DNA of 36,714 bases, taken from the NCBI RefSeq assembly GCF_030146175.1, contig NZ_JASLCE010000088.1, forward strand, positions 1 through 36,714. Reading direction: 5' to 3'. Shown in pieces: positions 1 to 8,676 of this stretch. Within the stretch, counting starts at the first letter, position 1. Every line of letters begins with the position of its first letter. The notes beneath the pieces are model-generated. The model saw nothing but the letters and a program-made list of their open reading frames with translations, was not told the DNA's origin and made no database searches. This DNA comes from Flavobacterium sp. Lineage in GTDB: Bacteria > Bacteroidota > Bacteroidia > Flavobacteriales > Flavobacteriaceae. Both the position numbers and the translations under genes were made by a program.

Positions 1-60
1 GCTAATAAAGCCATCAAGAAGGATGAAGATCTTGTAAAATCTGTAGATCGATTACGATAA
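1..60 (+). CDS. C-terminal fragment of an unidentified protein
   Basis: Frame 1 is open from the window edge to a TAA at 58-60, giving the last 19 residues of a protein, rich in Lys and Asp (it ends KSVDRLR). A strong intrinsic terminator 30 bases downstream supports this being a true gene end. The fragment is too short to assign a family. Confidence 0.6.
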   Translation, partial: ANKAIKKDEDLVKSVDRLR

Positions 61-90
61 ACCTATCATCTTAGTTTATTAGTGCGTTAA

Positions 91-121
91 AAAACCGGAT
101 CAGTTTTGATCCGGTTTTTTT
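91..121 (+). terminator. Rho-independent terminator of the upstream gene
   Basis: An 11-bp perfect stem (91-101 with 108-118, core ACCGGATC/GATCCGGT) closes a 6-base loop and runs into seven T. It ends the gene truncated at the window start. Confidence 0.9.
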
Positions 122-228
122 ATTTTAACGACAAACCAATCATCGTTTATTTTATTCCTTTTATCGTTTATTCACAATATCATCCTTAATTAATTGAATT
201 AAAAATAAAAATATAACACAATTAATAT

Positions 229-236
229 TAAATTTG
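229..236 (+). promoter_or_regulatory. Candidate -7 promoter element for the response regulator
   Basis: TAAATTTG matches the Bacteroidota -7 consensus TAnnTTTG and lies 17 bases before the ATG at 253. No clear -33 TTTG is present at the expected distance, so this is a partial match. Confidence 0.45.
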
Positions 237-252
237 ATTAAAAATAACAGCA

Positions 253-915
253 ATGAATGATAAAATACGTATTCACCTTGCCGATGACCACCTGGTGCTA
301 ATCGAAGGAATTCTTGCTGTATTAAAAACAAACAAGAATTTTGAGGTCGTTGGCTATTCCCTTAACGGAAGCGAATTATTGGATAAAATCTATACCCAGT
401 CGGTAGATGTTCTGGTTATCGACATTAACATGCCATGCAAAGACGGTATCGAAGTCTTAAAAGAGTTTGCTCAGAAAGGATTTCCCTGTCATGTGATTGT
501 TTTGTCGAGTTATGACGATGTAAAACTAATCAAAGAAGTAATCCAATTGGGCGCCAAAGGCTATCTCACCAAACAATGCGCCAGCGAAAATATCGTGGAT
601 GCCATTACTTGTGTCAGCAAAGGCGAAGAATATTATTCCAAAGCCATACGGGAAAAAATATTCCTGTCATTTACCGGAATCGGAAACGATAAATCGATCG
701 ACAACAGCGATCTGTTACTCTTAATAACCGACCGGGAACTTGAAATCTTAAAACTAATTTCCAAAGAATACAGCGGTAAAGAAATCAGCGAAGTGCTTTT
801 TATCAGTACCAATACCGTTGAAACCCACCGTAAAAACCTAATCAAAAAATTAAACGTAAAAAATACCATAGGACTTGTAAAATTTGCTATACGTAACAAT
901 CTGATTAACCAATAA
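253..915 (+). CDS. LuxR/NarL-family response regulator
   Basis: A 220-aa two-domain response regulator, of normal length for the NarL/FixJ family. The receiver domain (about 5-125) has the acidic pair D11/D12, the phospho-acceptor D57 in VIDINMP, S85/S86 and the conserved K107 in GYLTK. The C-terminal LuxR-type helix-turn-helix (about 157-218) has the typical RELEILKLIS and STNTVETHRKN signatures. It is followed by a small unknown gene and then a matching HisKA_3-type kinase, so the pair is probably a cognate two-component system controlling transcription. The signal and target genes cannot be read from the sequence. Confidence 0.93.
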   Translation: MNDKIRIHLADDHLVLIEGILAVLKTNKNFEVVGYSLNGSELLDKIYTQSVDVLVIDINMPCKDGIEVLKEFAQKGFPCHVIVLSSYDDVKLIKEVIQLGAKGYLTKQCASENIVDAITCVSKGEEYYSKAIREKIFLSFTGIGNDKSIDNSDLLLLITDRELEILKLISKEYSGKEISEVLFISTNTVETHRKNLIKKLNVKNTIGLVKFAIRNNLINQ

Positions 916-927
916 ATCTACATCACT

Positions 928-1206
928 ATGGCCTTACTAAAAAAACATGAAGTGCGTGACAATGGAAACAATTCGTTTGATCTGTTGATCACTTTCCCGG
1001 ACAATTGCAGCTATACCTACTATTTTGATAGCGCAACATCCAAAAATCATATCGATATCATCCTGAGTATGGCTCAAAAGCCATCACCCAACTTCATTAC
1101 CCGTAATGAAACGATTATACCGTATAATGATCAATTAAAAATCGACGTAACCCAAACGGAAGACGGTGTTACCGCCACCAAACCTAAAATTGTAATCGAG
1201 ATCTGA
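928..1206 (+). CDS. Small conserved-context protein between regulator and kinase
   Basis: A 92-aa protein that I do not recognise. It has no signal peptide, membrane segment or cysteine pair; it contains a single Cys in NCSYTYYF. The ATG lies 12 bases after the regulator stop, and its own stop is 2 bases before the kinase start, so the three genes form one transcription unit. It is presumably cytosolic. Alternating hydrophobic and charged residues at the C-terminus (PKIVIEI) suggest beta structure. Its placement hints at a role with the two-component pair, but that is inference only. Confidence 0.75.
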   Translation: MALLKKHEVRDNGNNSFDLLITFPDNCSYTYYFDSATSKNHIDIILSMAQKPSPNFITRNETIIPYNDQLKIDVTQTEDGVTATKPKIVIEI

Positions 1207-1208
1207 TA

Positions 1209-2963
1209 TTGAAAAATAGTATCGTATTTTTTATTCTCCTGTATAGTGGCACTTTTTGGGGGCAAATCCCAACCGGTAGCGACTCGACCGATTATTATCT
1301 GGAGCGTCATCAGGAACTAAAAGCATTGCGATACCTGCAACGGGAATCGGAGCTATTATACCGCGATAAAAATTATACCGAATTATGTCATAAAAGCATT
1401 CATAAAGCGCAGATATACACCCGCCTGAAAGATTATTCCAAGGCAACAACAATACTATTTAACGCGCTTCAGATTGCCGAAAAAGAACAGCTTAACCTAC
1501 AGGAAGCCATCATTTTAAAACATATCGGAATTTGTTTCGAACAAACTAAAAACATCAAACAAGCGGTATATTACCTCCGAAAAAGCGAAAAAAGTGCCTA
1601 TGCGCAGGAAAACGATACGTTATCGGCCTGGGCGCAACAAGGTCTTTTTAAAATTTTTGCCGAAAAAAACAATCTGGACAGCGCTCGTTTTTATATGAAG
1701 CGCATTTTGCATATTGCCAAAAACAACGGTACCAATCATCAGAAATATATTGGCTACAGCAACTATGCCGCCTATTATCTTAAAACAAAAGAATACGAAA
1801 AAGCCAAAAAATACCTGGACACCACGTTACTATACGCCGAGGCTTCGCAAAATTTAAACAGTCTAAACAATACCCGCAACAATATCGCCTATTATTATCT
1901 GGAAGTTGAAAAGAATTACAAAAAAGCCGAAAACCTGTTTTTAGAAATTCTGGCGTCAAAACCAAACGATACCACTTCCCTGTCGACTTCCGATACGTAT
2001 CTGAACCTGTCGTATATCTACGAAAAAATGAACGACTTTCAGAAGGCGAATATTTATCTGAATAAATACATCGACAACACGGATGCGTTGTTTAATGAAA
2101 GAGTGAGTTCAGAATTACGGGATACGGAAACAAAATACAAGATTTACAAAATTGAAGACACCTACAAAACCAAAGAGCAGCTGCTAAAAGACAAAGAAGC
2201 CCGCAACAAAAAGCTGCTGTATATTTTTATTACGTTGTTTGCCTTTTGTAGCATTCTCTTCTATTTCTTTTACCAGAATATGCGTTTGAAACAAAAAAAT
2301 AAACTCAAAGATGTGAACAATAAAATCCAGCAAAATATTATCAATGCAACGATCGACGGACAGGAGTTCGAACGAAAACGAATTGCCGGGATTCTCCACG
2401 ACAGCATCAGCGCCTTGCTATCGTCGGCCAGTTTGCATTTAATGGCCTACGAAACCAATCATCTGGACGAATCATCGCCTGAGCTTATCAAAACCAAAGC
2501 CATCATTAAAGAAGCACACGATAAAATCCGTGATCTGTCGCATACACTGATTCCGCCGGTACTCGAAAAACTCGGTCTTTTGTCGGCTTTACAGGATTTA
2601 TGCGAGAAAAATTCCAACACCCTTATCCAGTTTGAATTCACCAATCATATCGCTAAAGACATCCGGTATAACAGTGAATTTGAAATGAAGATGTATTTTA
2701 TCGTAGCCGAATTACTCAACAACATCATCAAACACAGTCAGGCGTCAAAAGCTTTTATTTCGGTCGAACAAAACAACAACCAGCTTTTTATCAATGTGGA
2801 AGACAACGGTGCTGGTTTTGACACCAAAAAAACCGAACACAAAGAAGGTTTCGGACTAACGCAGATCAAAGCCCGGATAAGAAGTATGAAAGGAAGCATC
2901 ACGATTAATTCCAAACCGAATACCGGAACGCTAATCTATATAAAAGTGGAACTTCCGGATTAA
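1209..2963 (+). CDS. TPR-containing sensor histidine kinase (HisKA_3/HATPase)
   Basis: A 584-aa membrane kinase. An N-terminal signal peptide (1-18, cleaved near FWG-Q) leads into an extracytoplasmic TPR-rich sensor region (about 40-300). A transmembrane helix (336-355) and a short coiled coil follow. The HisKA_3 dimerisation domain carries the phospho-acceptor H397 in LHDSIS. The HATPase domain has the N-box ELLNNIIKHS (501-510), G1 box EDNGAG (531-536) and G2 GFGL (547-550). The start is TTG at 1209, because the only upstream in-frame codons before the stop at 1185 are not standard starts and the signal peptide begins here. This architecture is common in Bacteroidota NarL-type systems and pairs with the regulator at 253-915. 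The stimulus is unknown. Confidence 0.92.
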   Translation: MKNSIVFFILLYSGTFWGQIPTGSDSTDYYLERHQELKALRYLQRESELLYRDKNYTELCHKSIHKAQIYTRLKDYSKATTILFNALQIAEKEQLNLQEAIILKHIGICFEQTKNIKQAVYYLRKSEKSAYAQENDTLSAWAQQGLFKIFAEKNNLDSARFYMKRILHIAKNNGTNHQKYIGYSNYAAYYLKTKEYEKAKKYLDTTLLYAEASQNLNSLNNTRNNIAYYYLEVEKNYKKAENLFLEILASKPNDTTSLSTSDTYLNLSYIYEKMNDFQKANIYLNKYIDNTDALFNERVSSELRDTETKYKIYKIEDTYKTKEQLLKDKEARNKKLLYIFITLFAFCSILFYFFYQNMRLKQKNKLKDVNNKIQQNIINATIDGQEFERKRIAGILHDSISALLSSASLHLMAYETNHLDESSPELIKTKAIIKEAHDKIRDLSHTLIPPVLEKLGLLSALQDLCEKNSNTLIQFEFTNHIAKDIRYNSEFEMKMYFIVAELLNNIIKHSQASKAFISVEQNNNQLFINVEDNGAGFDTKKTEHKEGFGLTQIKARIRSMKGSITINSKPNTGTLIYIKVELPD

Positions 2964-2964
2964 A

Positions 2965-3462
2965 TCAGCCTCTTTTCCCGATTTCGATTACTTCCAATTT
3001 CTGAATTTTATCGCCATCGATTTCAAACCGCAACATCGTACGCATCTGGTGAAATCCATGCGTACCGGCCGCACCGGGATTCATATGCAACAAATTCAGT
3101 TCCTTATCGAATTGTACTTTTAAAATATGCGAGTGTCCGCAAATAAATAATTTCGGCGGATTGTTTTTGATTTCCGTACGGATCGCCGGATTGTATTTTC
3201 CCGGATAACCGCCAATATGCGTGATCCAAACATCCACACCTTCACAGAAAAAACGATTGTGTAACGGAAACTCCAACCGGGCTTTTCCATCATCAATATT
3301 TCCATAAACGGCACGCAACGGTTTGCGTTCTTTTATCGCATCGGCAACGGATAAATCGCCGATATCGCCGGCATGCCAGACTTCATCGGCCTGGTCTACA
3401 TATTTTAAAATGGTCGCATCCATATGGCTGTGCGTATCCGAAAGCAGTAAAATCTTTTTCAC
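2965..3462 (-). CDS. YfcE/MJ0936-family metallophosphoesterase
   Basis: A 165-aa calcineurin-like phosphoesterase, of usual length for the YfcE group. The metal-binding motifs are in order: D9-x-H11 (LSDTHSH), D33 in HAGDIGD, N55 in GNID, H82 in ITHIGG and the GHSH pair H110/H112. The family hydrolyses phosphodiesters with two metal ions, and the physiological substrate is usually not known. The protein is cytosolic with no signal peptide. Its stop is one base from the stop of the convergently transcribed kinase gene, with no terminator hairpin between them. Confidence 0.92.
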   Translation of the reverse strand: MKKILLLSDTHSHMDATILKYVDQADEVWHAGDIGDLSVADAIKERKPLRAVYGNIDDGKARLEFPLHNRFFCEGVDVWITHIGGYPGKYNPAIRTEIKNNPPKLFICGHSHILKVQFDKELNLLHMNPGAAGTHGFHQMRTMLRFEIDGDKIQKLEVIEIGKRG

Positions 3463-3558
3463 AACGAGTCTTTTTTAGCGTGGCACGTACTTCTAGTAAT
3501 TCCCACAAAAATAATCATACTTAACCGTGTTTTAACTTAAAATTATGGTATTTTCAAA

Positions 3559-3588
3559 TTTGTCAGTTCTCGAATTCCCGTATCTTTG
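3559..3588 (+). promoter_or_regulatory. Bacteroidota-type promoter for truA and the ABC exporter
   Basis: TTTG at 3559-3562, an 18-base spacer, then TATCTTTG at 3581-3588 fit the -33/-7 consensus of the Bacteroidota primary sigma factor. The predicted start near 3594 leaves a leader of about 25 bases before the TTG start at 3619. Confidence 0.75.
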
Positions 3589-3618
3589 TTCTTTTTGTAT
3601 TAATCTGGAAATTGAACT

Positions 3619-4371
3619 TTGAGGTACTTCATAGAATTCGCTTATAACGGGAAGAATTATCATGGCTGGCAGTATCAGCCGGATGCCATATCGGTACAGG
3701 AAACGCTAAATAAAGCCTTATCGCTTTTATTGAAACAGGAGATCGAACTTGTTGGAGCCGGAAGAACCGATACTGGTGTGCACGCACGGCAAATGTATGC
3801 CCATTTTGATTTTGACCAAATTTTGGATTCGGATCGCTGGGTACAAAAATTAAATTCGTTTTTGCCGAAAGATATTGCCGTTTACCGCTTTATCCCGCTA
3901 CATGACGAAGCCCATGCCCGTTTCGACGCCACCGGCAGAACCTACGAATACCATATCCATCTTTTTAAAGATCCCTTTGAAAACGAAGGTAGCTGGTTCC
4001 ATTTCCATCCACTAAACGTGGAAGCCATGAATAAAGCTTCGCAATTGCTGTTTGACTATACCGACTTCGAGTGCTTTTCGAAAGTACATACCGATGTGCG
4101 CACCTTTAACTGCACCATTACCGAAGCCCATTGGCAACAAAACGGTACAAAATTAGTGTTTACCATTAGTGCCGACCGTTTTTTGCGAAACATGGTCCGC
4201 GCCATAGTGGGAACTTTAATTAATATAGGACTTGGGAAAACAACATTGGACGAATTCCGACAAATAATCGAAAGTAAAAACCGTAGTAAAGCCGGCTTTT
4301 CCGTTCCGGCACACGGACTTTATCTCACCCGGGTTGTTTATCCCTATATACAAGAGCGCCATTCCCTATGA
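3619..4371 (+). CDS. truA: tRNA pseudouridine(38-40) synthase TruA
   Basis: TruA isomerises uridines 38-40 in the tRNA anticodon arm to pseudouridine. The 250-aa length and the family N-terminus (MRYFIEFAYNG) match. The catalytic Asp is D51 within GAGRTDTGVHARQ, and the conserved RFLRNMVRAIVGTL segment is in the C-terminal half. The start is TTG at 3619: an in-frame stop lies at 3613-3615, so no other start can produce the conserved N-terminus. The last four bases overlap the ATG of the ABC exporter (ATGA), which indicates translational coupling. A good TTTG-N18-TATCTTTG promoter lies just upstream. Confidence 0.97.
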   Translation: MRYFIEFAYNGKNYHGWQYQPDAISVQETLNKALSLLLKQEIELVGAGRTDTGVHARQMYAHFDFDQILDSDRWVQKLNSFLPKDIAVYRFIPLHDEAHARFDATGRTYEYHIHLFKDPFENEGSWFHFHPLNVEAMNKASQLLFDYTDFECFSKVHTDVRTFNCTITEAHWQQNGTKLVFTISADRFLRNMVRAIVGTLINIGLGKTTLDEFRQIIESKNRSKAGFSVPAHGLYLTRVVYPYIQERHSL

Positions 4372-6116
4372 AAGCCATAAAATCTATTTCTTTAAAAAAA
4401 GTAATGCGTTTTGCCAAACCCTATCAGGGACGCTTTAACGCCGTTATTGCCTGGGCGATATCACTATCGATATTTGCCGCATTACGTCCTTATATGTTAA
4501 AAGAAACGGTAGACCGTTATCTAACAACACACGATTCCAAAGGACTCCTGCTTTTTATCCTGCTGATGGCGGTGATATTACTGTTTGAGGTGGCTTCGCA
4601 GTTTTATTTTGTGTACTGGGCCAACTGGCTCGGACAGGATATTGTGAAAGATATCCGCGAAAAACTGTTCCGTCATATCAGTAACTTCAAAATGAAATAT
4701 TTCGACAACGAACCGGTAGGAAAACTGGTAACCCGTTCCGTTTCCGACATCGAGTCGATTGCCAGTATTTTTAGTCAGGGGTTGTTTATGATTGTCAGCG
4801 ACCTGCTAAAAATGGTGGTCATTCTAGGTATTATGTTTTATATGAACTGGAAACTCAGCTGTATCGTTATTCTGGGTATGCCGATATTATTATATGCGAC
4901 CCGTGTTTTCCAGCAAAAAATGAAAATCGCTTTCGAAGAAGTGCGAAATCAGGTGGGTAACCTCAATACGTTTGTACAGGAGCGCGTTACCGGAATGAAG
5001 ATCGTACAACTTTTTAACCGTGAAGCTATTGAATATGAAAAATTTAAAGTGATCAACCAAAAACACAACGATGCCTGGTTAAAAAATATCCTGTATAACT
5101 CGATCTTTTTCCCGATAGCCGATATTGTATCGTCTGTGACTTTAGGGTGTATTATCTGGTATGGCGGTCTAAACATCATCAGCGGTGATAACGCCACCAC
5201 TTTTGGGGATTTGTTTGCCTATACAATGTTGATCAATATGTTATTTAACCCGTTACGACAGATTGCGGATAAATTCAACGTGATGCAAATGGGTATCATC
5301 GCAGCCGAAAGGGTTTTTGAAGTATTGGACATTGATGATCATCTGCAAACTTCCGGAACCGTGGAAGCCACGCATTTTAAAGGAGATATTCGTTTTGAAA
5401 ATGTTCGTTTCAGTTATATCGAAGGAGAAGAAGTTTTAAAAGGGATCAATCTTAAGGTCAATGCGGGCGAAACTATAGCCATTGTGGGTGCAACCGGAGC
5501 CGGTAAGTCTACAATTATTAACTTACTGAACCGTTTTTACGAAATCGACAGCGGTACCATCACTATTGATAATACGCCTATAACCGAATTTACAATCGGA
5601 AGTCTACGGAAACAAATCGCCATCGTATTACAGGATGTCTTCTTATTTGCCGATTCGATTTTGAACAATATTACACTATACAATCCGGCGATCAGCCGTG
5701 AGGATGTTATTCTTGCCGCTCAGAAAATCGGGGCGCACGACTTTATTATGAGTTTGCCGGGAGATTACGATTATAACGTAAAAGAACGCGGTATTATGCT
5801 ATCATCCGGTCAGCGACAGTTGATTGCTTTTTTACGGGCCTATGTAAGCAACCCAAGTGTTCTGATTCTCGATGAAGCCACTTCTTCAATCGATACCTAT
5901 TCGGAAGAACTCATTCAGAAAGCGACGGAAACGATCACCAAAGGAAGAACGTCTATCGTAATTGCACACCGACTGGCAACGATTATCAACGCCGATAAAA
6001 TCATTGTAATGGACAAAGGGGAAATCGTAGAAGAAGGTACCCATTATCAATTGTTAAACAAGGATAACGGGTTCTACAAAAACCTGTATTACTCACAGTT
6101 TGCCGTTACAGAATAA
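4368..6116 (+). CDS. ABC transporter, fused permease and ATPase (MdlB/MsbA type)
   Basis: A 582-aa half-transporter. An N-terminal six-helix exporter domain (about 20-310) is fused to one nucleotide-binding domain (about 340-580). Visible motifs are Walker A GATGAGKS (374-381), Q-loop Q422, signature LSSGQ (478-482), Walker B VLILDE (498-503) and switch H534 in IAHRL. It probably works as a homodimer in the inner membrane, exporting a lipid or drug-like substrate; the substrate cannot be read from the sequence. The signature has LSSGQ in place of the usual LSGGQ, a variant found in many exporters. The gene is translationally coupled to truA. Confidence 0.93.
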   Translation: MKAIKSISLKKVMRFAKPYQGRFNAVIAWAISLSIFAALRPYMLKETVDRYLTTHDSKGLLLFILLMAVILLFEVASQFYFVYWANWLGQDIVKDIREKLFRHISNFKMKYFDNEPVGKLVTRSVSDIESIASIFSQGLFMIVSDLLKMVVILGIMFYMNWKLSCIVILGMPILLYATRVFQQKMKIAFEEVRNQVGNLNTFVQERVTGMKIVQLFNREAIEYEKFKVINQKHNDAWLKNILYNSIFFPIADIVSSVTLGCIIWYGGLNIISGDNATTFGDLFAYTMLINMLFNPLRQIADKFNVMQMGIIAAERVFEVLDIDDHLQTSGTVEATHFKGDIRFENVRFSYIEGEEVLKGINLKVNAGETIAIVGATGAGKSTIINLLNRFYEIDSGTITIDNTPITEFTIGSLRKQIAIVLQDVFLFADSILNNITLYNPAISREDVILAAQKIGAHDFIMSLPGDYDYNVKERGIMLSSGQRQLIAFLRAYVSNPSVLILDEATSSIDTYSEELIQKATETITKGRTSIVIAHRLATIINADKIIVMDKGEIVEEGTHYQLLNKDNGFYKNLYYSQFAVTE

Positions 6117-6304
6117 GTGGCAAACCAGCTATTCTGAGTGAAAAAATTAAAAAATCGACAGTCATTTAGCCTTAAAAATAGAAATACACTATTTTTAGCG
6201 GGTTCATTTTCGGGATATTTTGAAATTTGATCGTATTAATCTTTTCAGAAAACAAATAAATCCCTATTTTCGTACGCAGAAAATTCATTTGAAATTATAC
6301 ATTT

Positions 6305-7693
6305 ATGAAATACGATATTATTGTTTTAGGAAGCGGGCCAGGTGGTTATGTAACGGCCATCAGAGCTTCACAATTGGGCTTTAAAGTAGCCGTTATTGAA
6401 AAAGAAAACTTGGGAGGTATCTGCTTGAACTGGGGATGTATTCCAACAAAAGCGTTATTAAAATCGGCTCAGGTTTTTGATTACCTAAAACATGCTTCCG
6501 ACTATGGATTAACGGTTAACGAATTCGACAAAGATTTCGGAGCTGTGATCAACCGTAGCCGTGGTGTTGCTGAAGGAATGAGCAAAGGTGTTCAGTTCCT
6601 GATGAAAAAAAATAAAATCGATGTAATCGATGGTTTTGGAAAAGTAAAACCGGGTAAAAAAGTAGATGTAACCGATAAAGACGGAAAAGTAACCGAGTAT
6701 ACTGCCGATCATATTATTATCGCTACCGGTGCGCGTTCCCGTGAATTACCAAACTTGCCGCAAGATGGTAAAAAAGTAATCGGATACCGTCAGGCAATGA
6801 CATTACCGGAACAACCAAAATCAATGATCGTAGTCGGTTCCGGAGCTATCGGAGTAGAATTTGCACATTTTTACAACGCTATGGGAACAGATGTAACCAT
6901 CGTAGAGTTTATGCCAAATATCGTTCCGGTTGAAGACGAAGATATCTCAAAACAATTTGAGCGTTCGCTTAAAAAAGCCGGTATCAAAATCATGACCAAT
7001 GCTTCTGTTGAAAAAGTAGACACTACTGGAAACGGCGTAAAAGCAACGGTAAAAACCGCTAAAGGAGAAGAAATTCTGGAAGCCGATATCGTACTTTCTG
7101 CAGTAGGTATCAAATCCAACATCGAAAATATCGGATTGGAAGAAGTGGGTATCGCTACCGACAGAGATAAAATCCTTGTTAACGCCTATTACCAAACCAA
7201 TGTTCCGGGTTATTATGCTATCGGTGACGTGGTTCCGGGTCAGGCATTGGCACACGTTGCTTCTGCTGAAGGAATCCTTTGTGTGGAAAAAATTGCCGGT
7301 TTACACGTAGAGCCAATCGATTACGGAAATGTTCCGGGATGTACCTATGCTACTCCTGAAATTGCTTCTGTTGGTATGACCGAAAAACAAGCCAAAGAAA
7401 AAGGATTTGAAATCAAAGTGGGTAAATTCCCGTTCTCTGCTTCCGGTAAAGCTAAAGCAGCCGGTACGCCAGACGGTTTTGTAAAAGTTATTTTCGACGC
7501 TAAATATGGTGAATGGTTAGGTTGCCATATGATTGGTGCCGGTGTAACCGACATGATCGCTGAAGCTGTTGTGGCTCGTAAACTGGAAACTACCGGTCAC
7601 GAAATCCTAAAAGCAATCCACCCACACCCTACCATGAGTGAGGCTGTGATGGAAGCTGTTGCTGATGCTTACGGAGAAGTGATTCACTTATAA
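6305..7693 (+). CDS. lpdA: Dihydrolipoyl dehydrogenase (E3)
   Basis: This is the FAD flavoprotein that reoxidises dihydrolipoyl groups of the pyruvate and 2-oxoglutarate dehydrogenase complexes and makes NADH. At 462 aa it has the family length. It shows the FAD-binding GSGPGG (9-14), the redox disulfide C40-x4-C45 in GGICLNWGCIPTK, the NAD-binding GSGAIGVEF (178-186), the FAD motif YAIGD (304-308), and the catalytic dyad H441/E446 in HPHPTMSE. It stands alone with its own terminator and no E1/E2 genes beside it, as is usual in Flavobacteriaceae. Confidence 0.97.
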   Translation: MKYDIIVLGSGPGGYVTAIRASQLGFKVAVIEKENLGGICLNWGCIPTKALLKSAQVFDYLKHASDYGLTVNEFDKDFGAVINRSRGVAEGMSKGVQFLMKKNKIDVIDGFGKVKPGKKVDVTDKDGKVTEYTADHIIIATGARSRELPNLPQDGKKVIGYRQAMTLPEQPKSMIVVGSGAIGVEFAHFYNAMGTDVTIVEFMPNIVPVEDEDISKQFERSLKKAGIKIMTNASVEKVDTTGNGVKATVKTAKGEEILEADIVLSAVGIKSNIENIGLEEVGIATDRDKILVNAYYQTNVPGYYAIGDVVPGQALAHVASAEGILCVEKIAGLHVEPIDYGNVPGCTYATPEIASVGMTEKQAKEKGFEIKVGKFPFSASGKAKAAGTPDGFVKVIFDAKYGEWLGCHMIGAGVTDMIAEAVVARKLETTGHEILKAIHPHPTMSEAVMEAVADAYGEVIHL

Positions 7694-7712
7694 GATCCAA
7701 AAAAAACATAGT

Positions 7713-7748
7713 AAAAAGGGCTGTCTCAAAAGAGATAGCCCTTTTTTT
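7713..7748 (+). terminator. Terminator of lpdA
   Basis: A 15-bp stem with one G-U pair (7713-7727 with 7732-7746), an AAAA loop and a T tract. It sits 20 bases after the lpdA stop. Confidence 0.9.
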
Positions 7749-7794
7749 ATAGCATGATTTTAAAATTTAACACGATTTTTTTAACAAAAATCAT

Positions 7795-7802
7795 TATATT
7801 TG
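7795..7802 (+). promoter_or_regulatory. -7 promoter element of the DUF4377 lipoprotein gene
   Basis: TATATTTG matches TAnnTTTG. There is no clear -33 TTTG. It would give a leader of about 90 bases to the ATG at 7897. Confidence 0.5.
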
Positions 7803-7896
7803 TAATATATATTCACTTCACTACACCGCCAGATAGCCCGAAACAAACTTGGACACTGGCAAAATCCACAAGTCATTAACTTTAAAATCAAATAGT

Positions 7897-8532
7897 ATGT
7901 TTAGAAACCTAATGTATTTAGCAGTATCCCTTTTTCTATTTGCATCCTGTAGCAAAAGTGAAGTGATACGATTAACAGTAGCTTCCGAAGAAGCGGACTG
8001 TGTTGGTGTAGCGCCTCAAAAATGTTTATTGGTTAAAAAAGAAGGCCAAAAAGACTGGGAGAATCTTTATAATGGAATCGATGGTTTTATTTTTGAAGAT
8101 GGAAACGAATATGTATTGGAAGTTCGCGAAGAAAAAATTGACAATCCGCCGGCCGATGCGCCTTCTGTAAAATATGTACTGGTAAACGAAATCTCGAAAA
8201 CAGCCAAAACATCCGAAGGTCTACCGGCAAAAGCTGAAGCACCGGTTACCCAAACCTTCCAGGTTATCGTAGCGTCACAACAAGCCGATTGTACCGGTGT
8301 GGCACCACAAAAATGTTTTCTAGTTAAAAAAGACGGTCAAAAAGACTGGGAATTCTGGTATAGCGGTATCGAAGGTTTTAGCTATGAAGCTGGAAACGAA
8401 TATGTATTGGAGATCAAAGAAGAAAAAATTGACAATCCTCCTGCCGACGGTTCATCGGTAAAATACATACTGGTTAAAGAGATTTCCAAAATAAAGAAAA
8501 TCTCCGAAAACCTTCCAAAACCTAAAAAATAA
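7897..8532 (+). CDS. Lipoprotein with two DUF4377-like repeats
   Basis: A 211-aa lipoprotein. The signal peptide ends in a lipobox (LFASC, lipidated C18). Two near-identical units of about 76 residues follow, at 25-100 and 122-198. Each contains VAS-x3-ADC-x-GVAPQKC, QKDWE, GNEYVLE, EEKIDNPPAD and SVKY-x-LV-x-EISK. The pattern matches what I know as DUF4377, often found in envelope lipoproteins and heat-shock-like HslJ neighbours; its function is unknown. The paired Cys residues in each repeat could form a disulfide. I chose ATG 7897 over an upstream in-frame TTG at 7849 because it puts the signal peptide at the N-terminus. Confidence 0.85.
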   Translation: MFRNLMYLAVSLFLFASCSKSEVIRLTVASEEADCVGVAPQKCLLVKKEGQKDWENLYNGIDGFIFEDGNEYVLEVREEKIDNPPADAPSVKYVLVNEISKTAKTSEGLPAKAEAPVTQTFQVIVASQQADCTGVAPQKCFLVKKDGQKDWEFWYSGIEGFSYEAGNEYVLEIKEEKIDNPPADGSSVKYILVKEISKIKKISENLPKPKK

Positions 8533-8548
8533 TCCAATTACAATACTA

Positions 8549-8609
8549 CTGTCAGACCTCAAAATCCGACAGGTTTTTACAAGGTTGTTCTAAAAGACAA
8601 CCTTTTTTT
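8549..8609 (+). terminator. Tandem terminator hairpins after the DUF4377 lipoprotein
   Basis: A weaker hairpin (CTGTC 8549-8553 with GACAG 8568-8572, then GTTTTT) is followed at once by a strong one (AAGGTTGT 8581-8588 with ACAACCTT 8597-8604) and a T tract. The first has a CTGTC/GACAG core like that of the palindrome at 11985-12017. Confidence 0.8.
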
Positions 8610-8676
8610 ATTTATTTCCTGAAAATTTTAACAAAATAATACGCATACTTTTTGTAATTTATCGCATCTAAAAATT

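Noticed and set aside
6947..7255. 102-codon antisense frame inside lpdA
   Set aside because: It is a shadow of the codon pattern of lpdA, with no own promoter or homology.
7849..7896. In-frame upstream TTG start for the DUF4377 lipoprotein
   Set aside because: It would place 16 extra residues before a clean lipoprotein signal peptide, so ATG 7897 is the better start.
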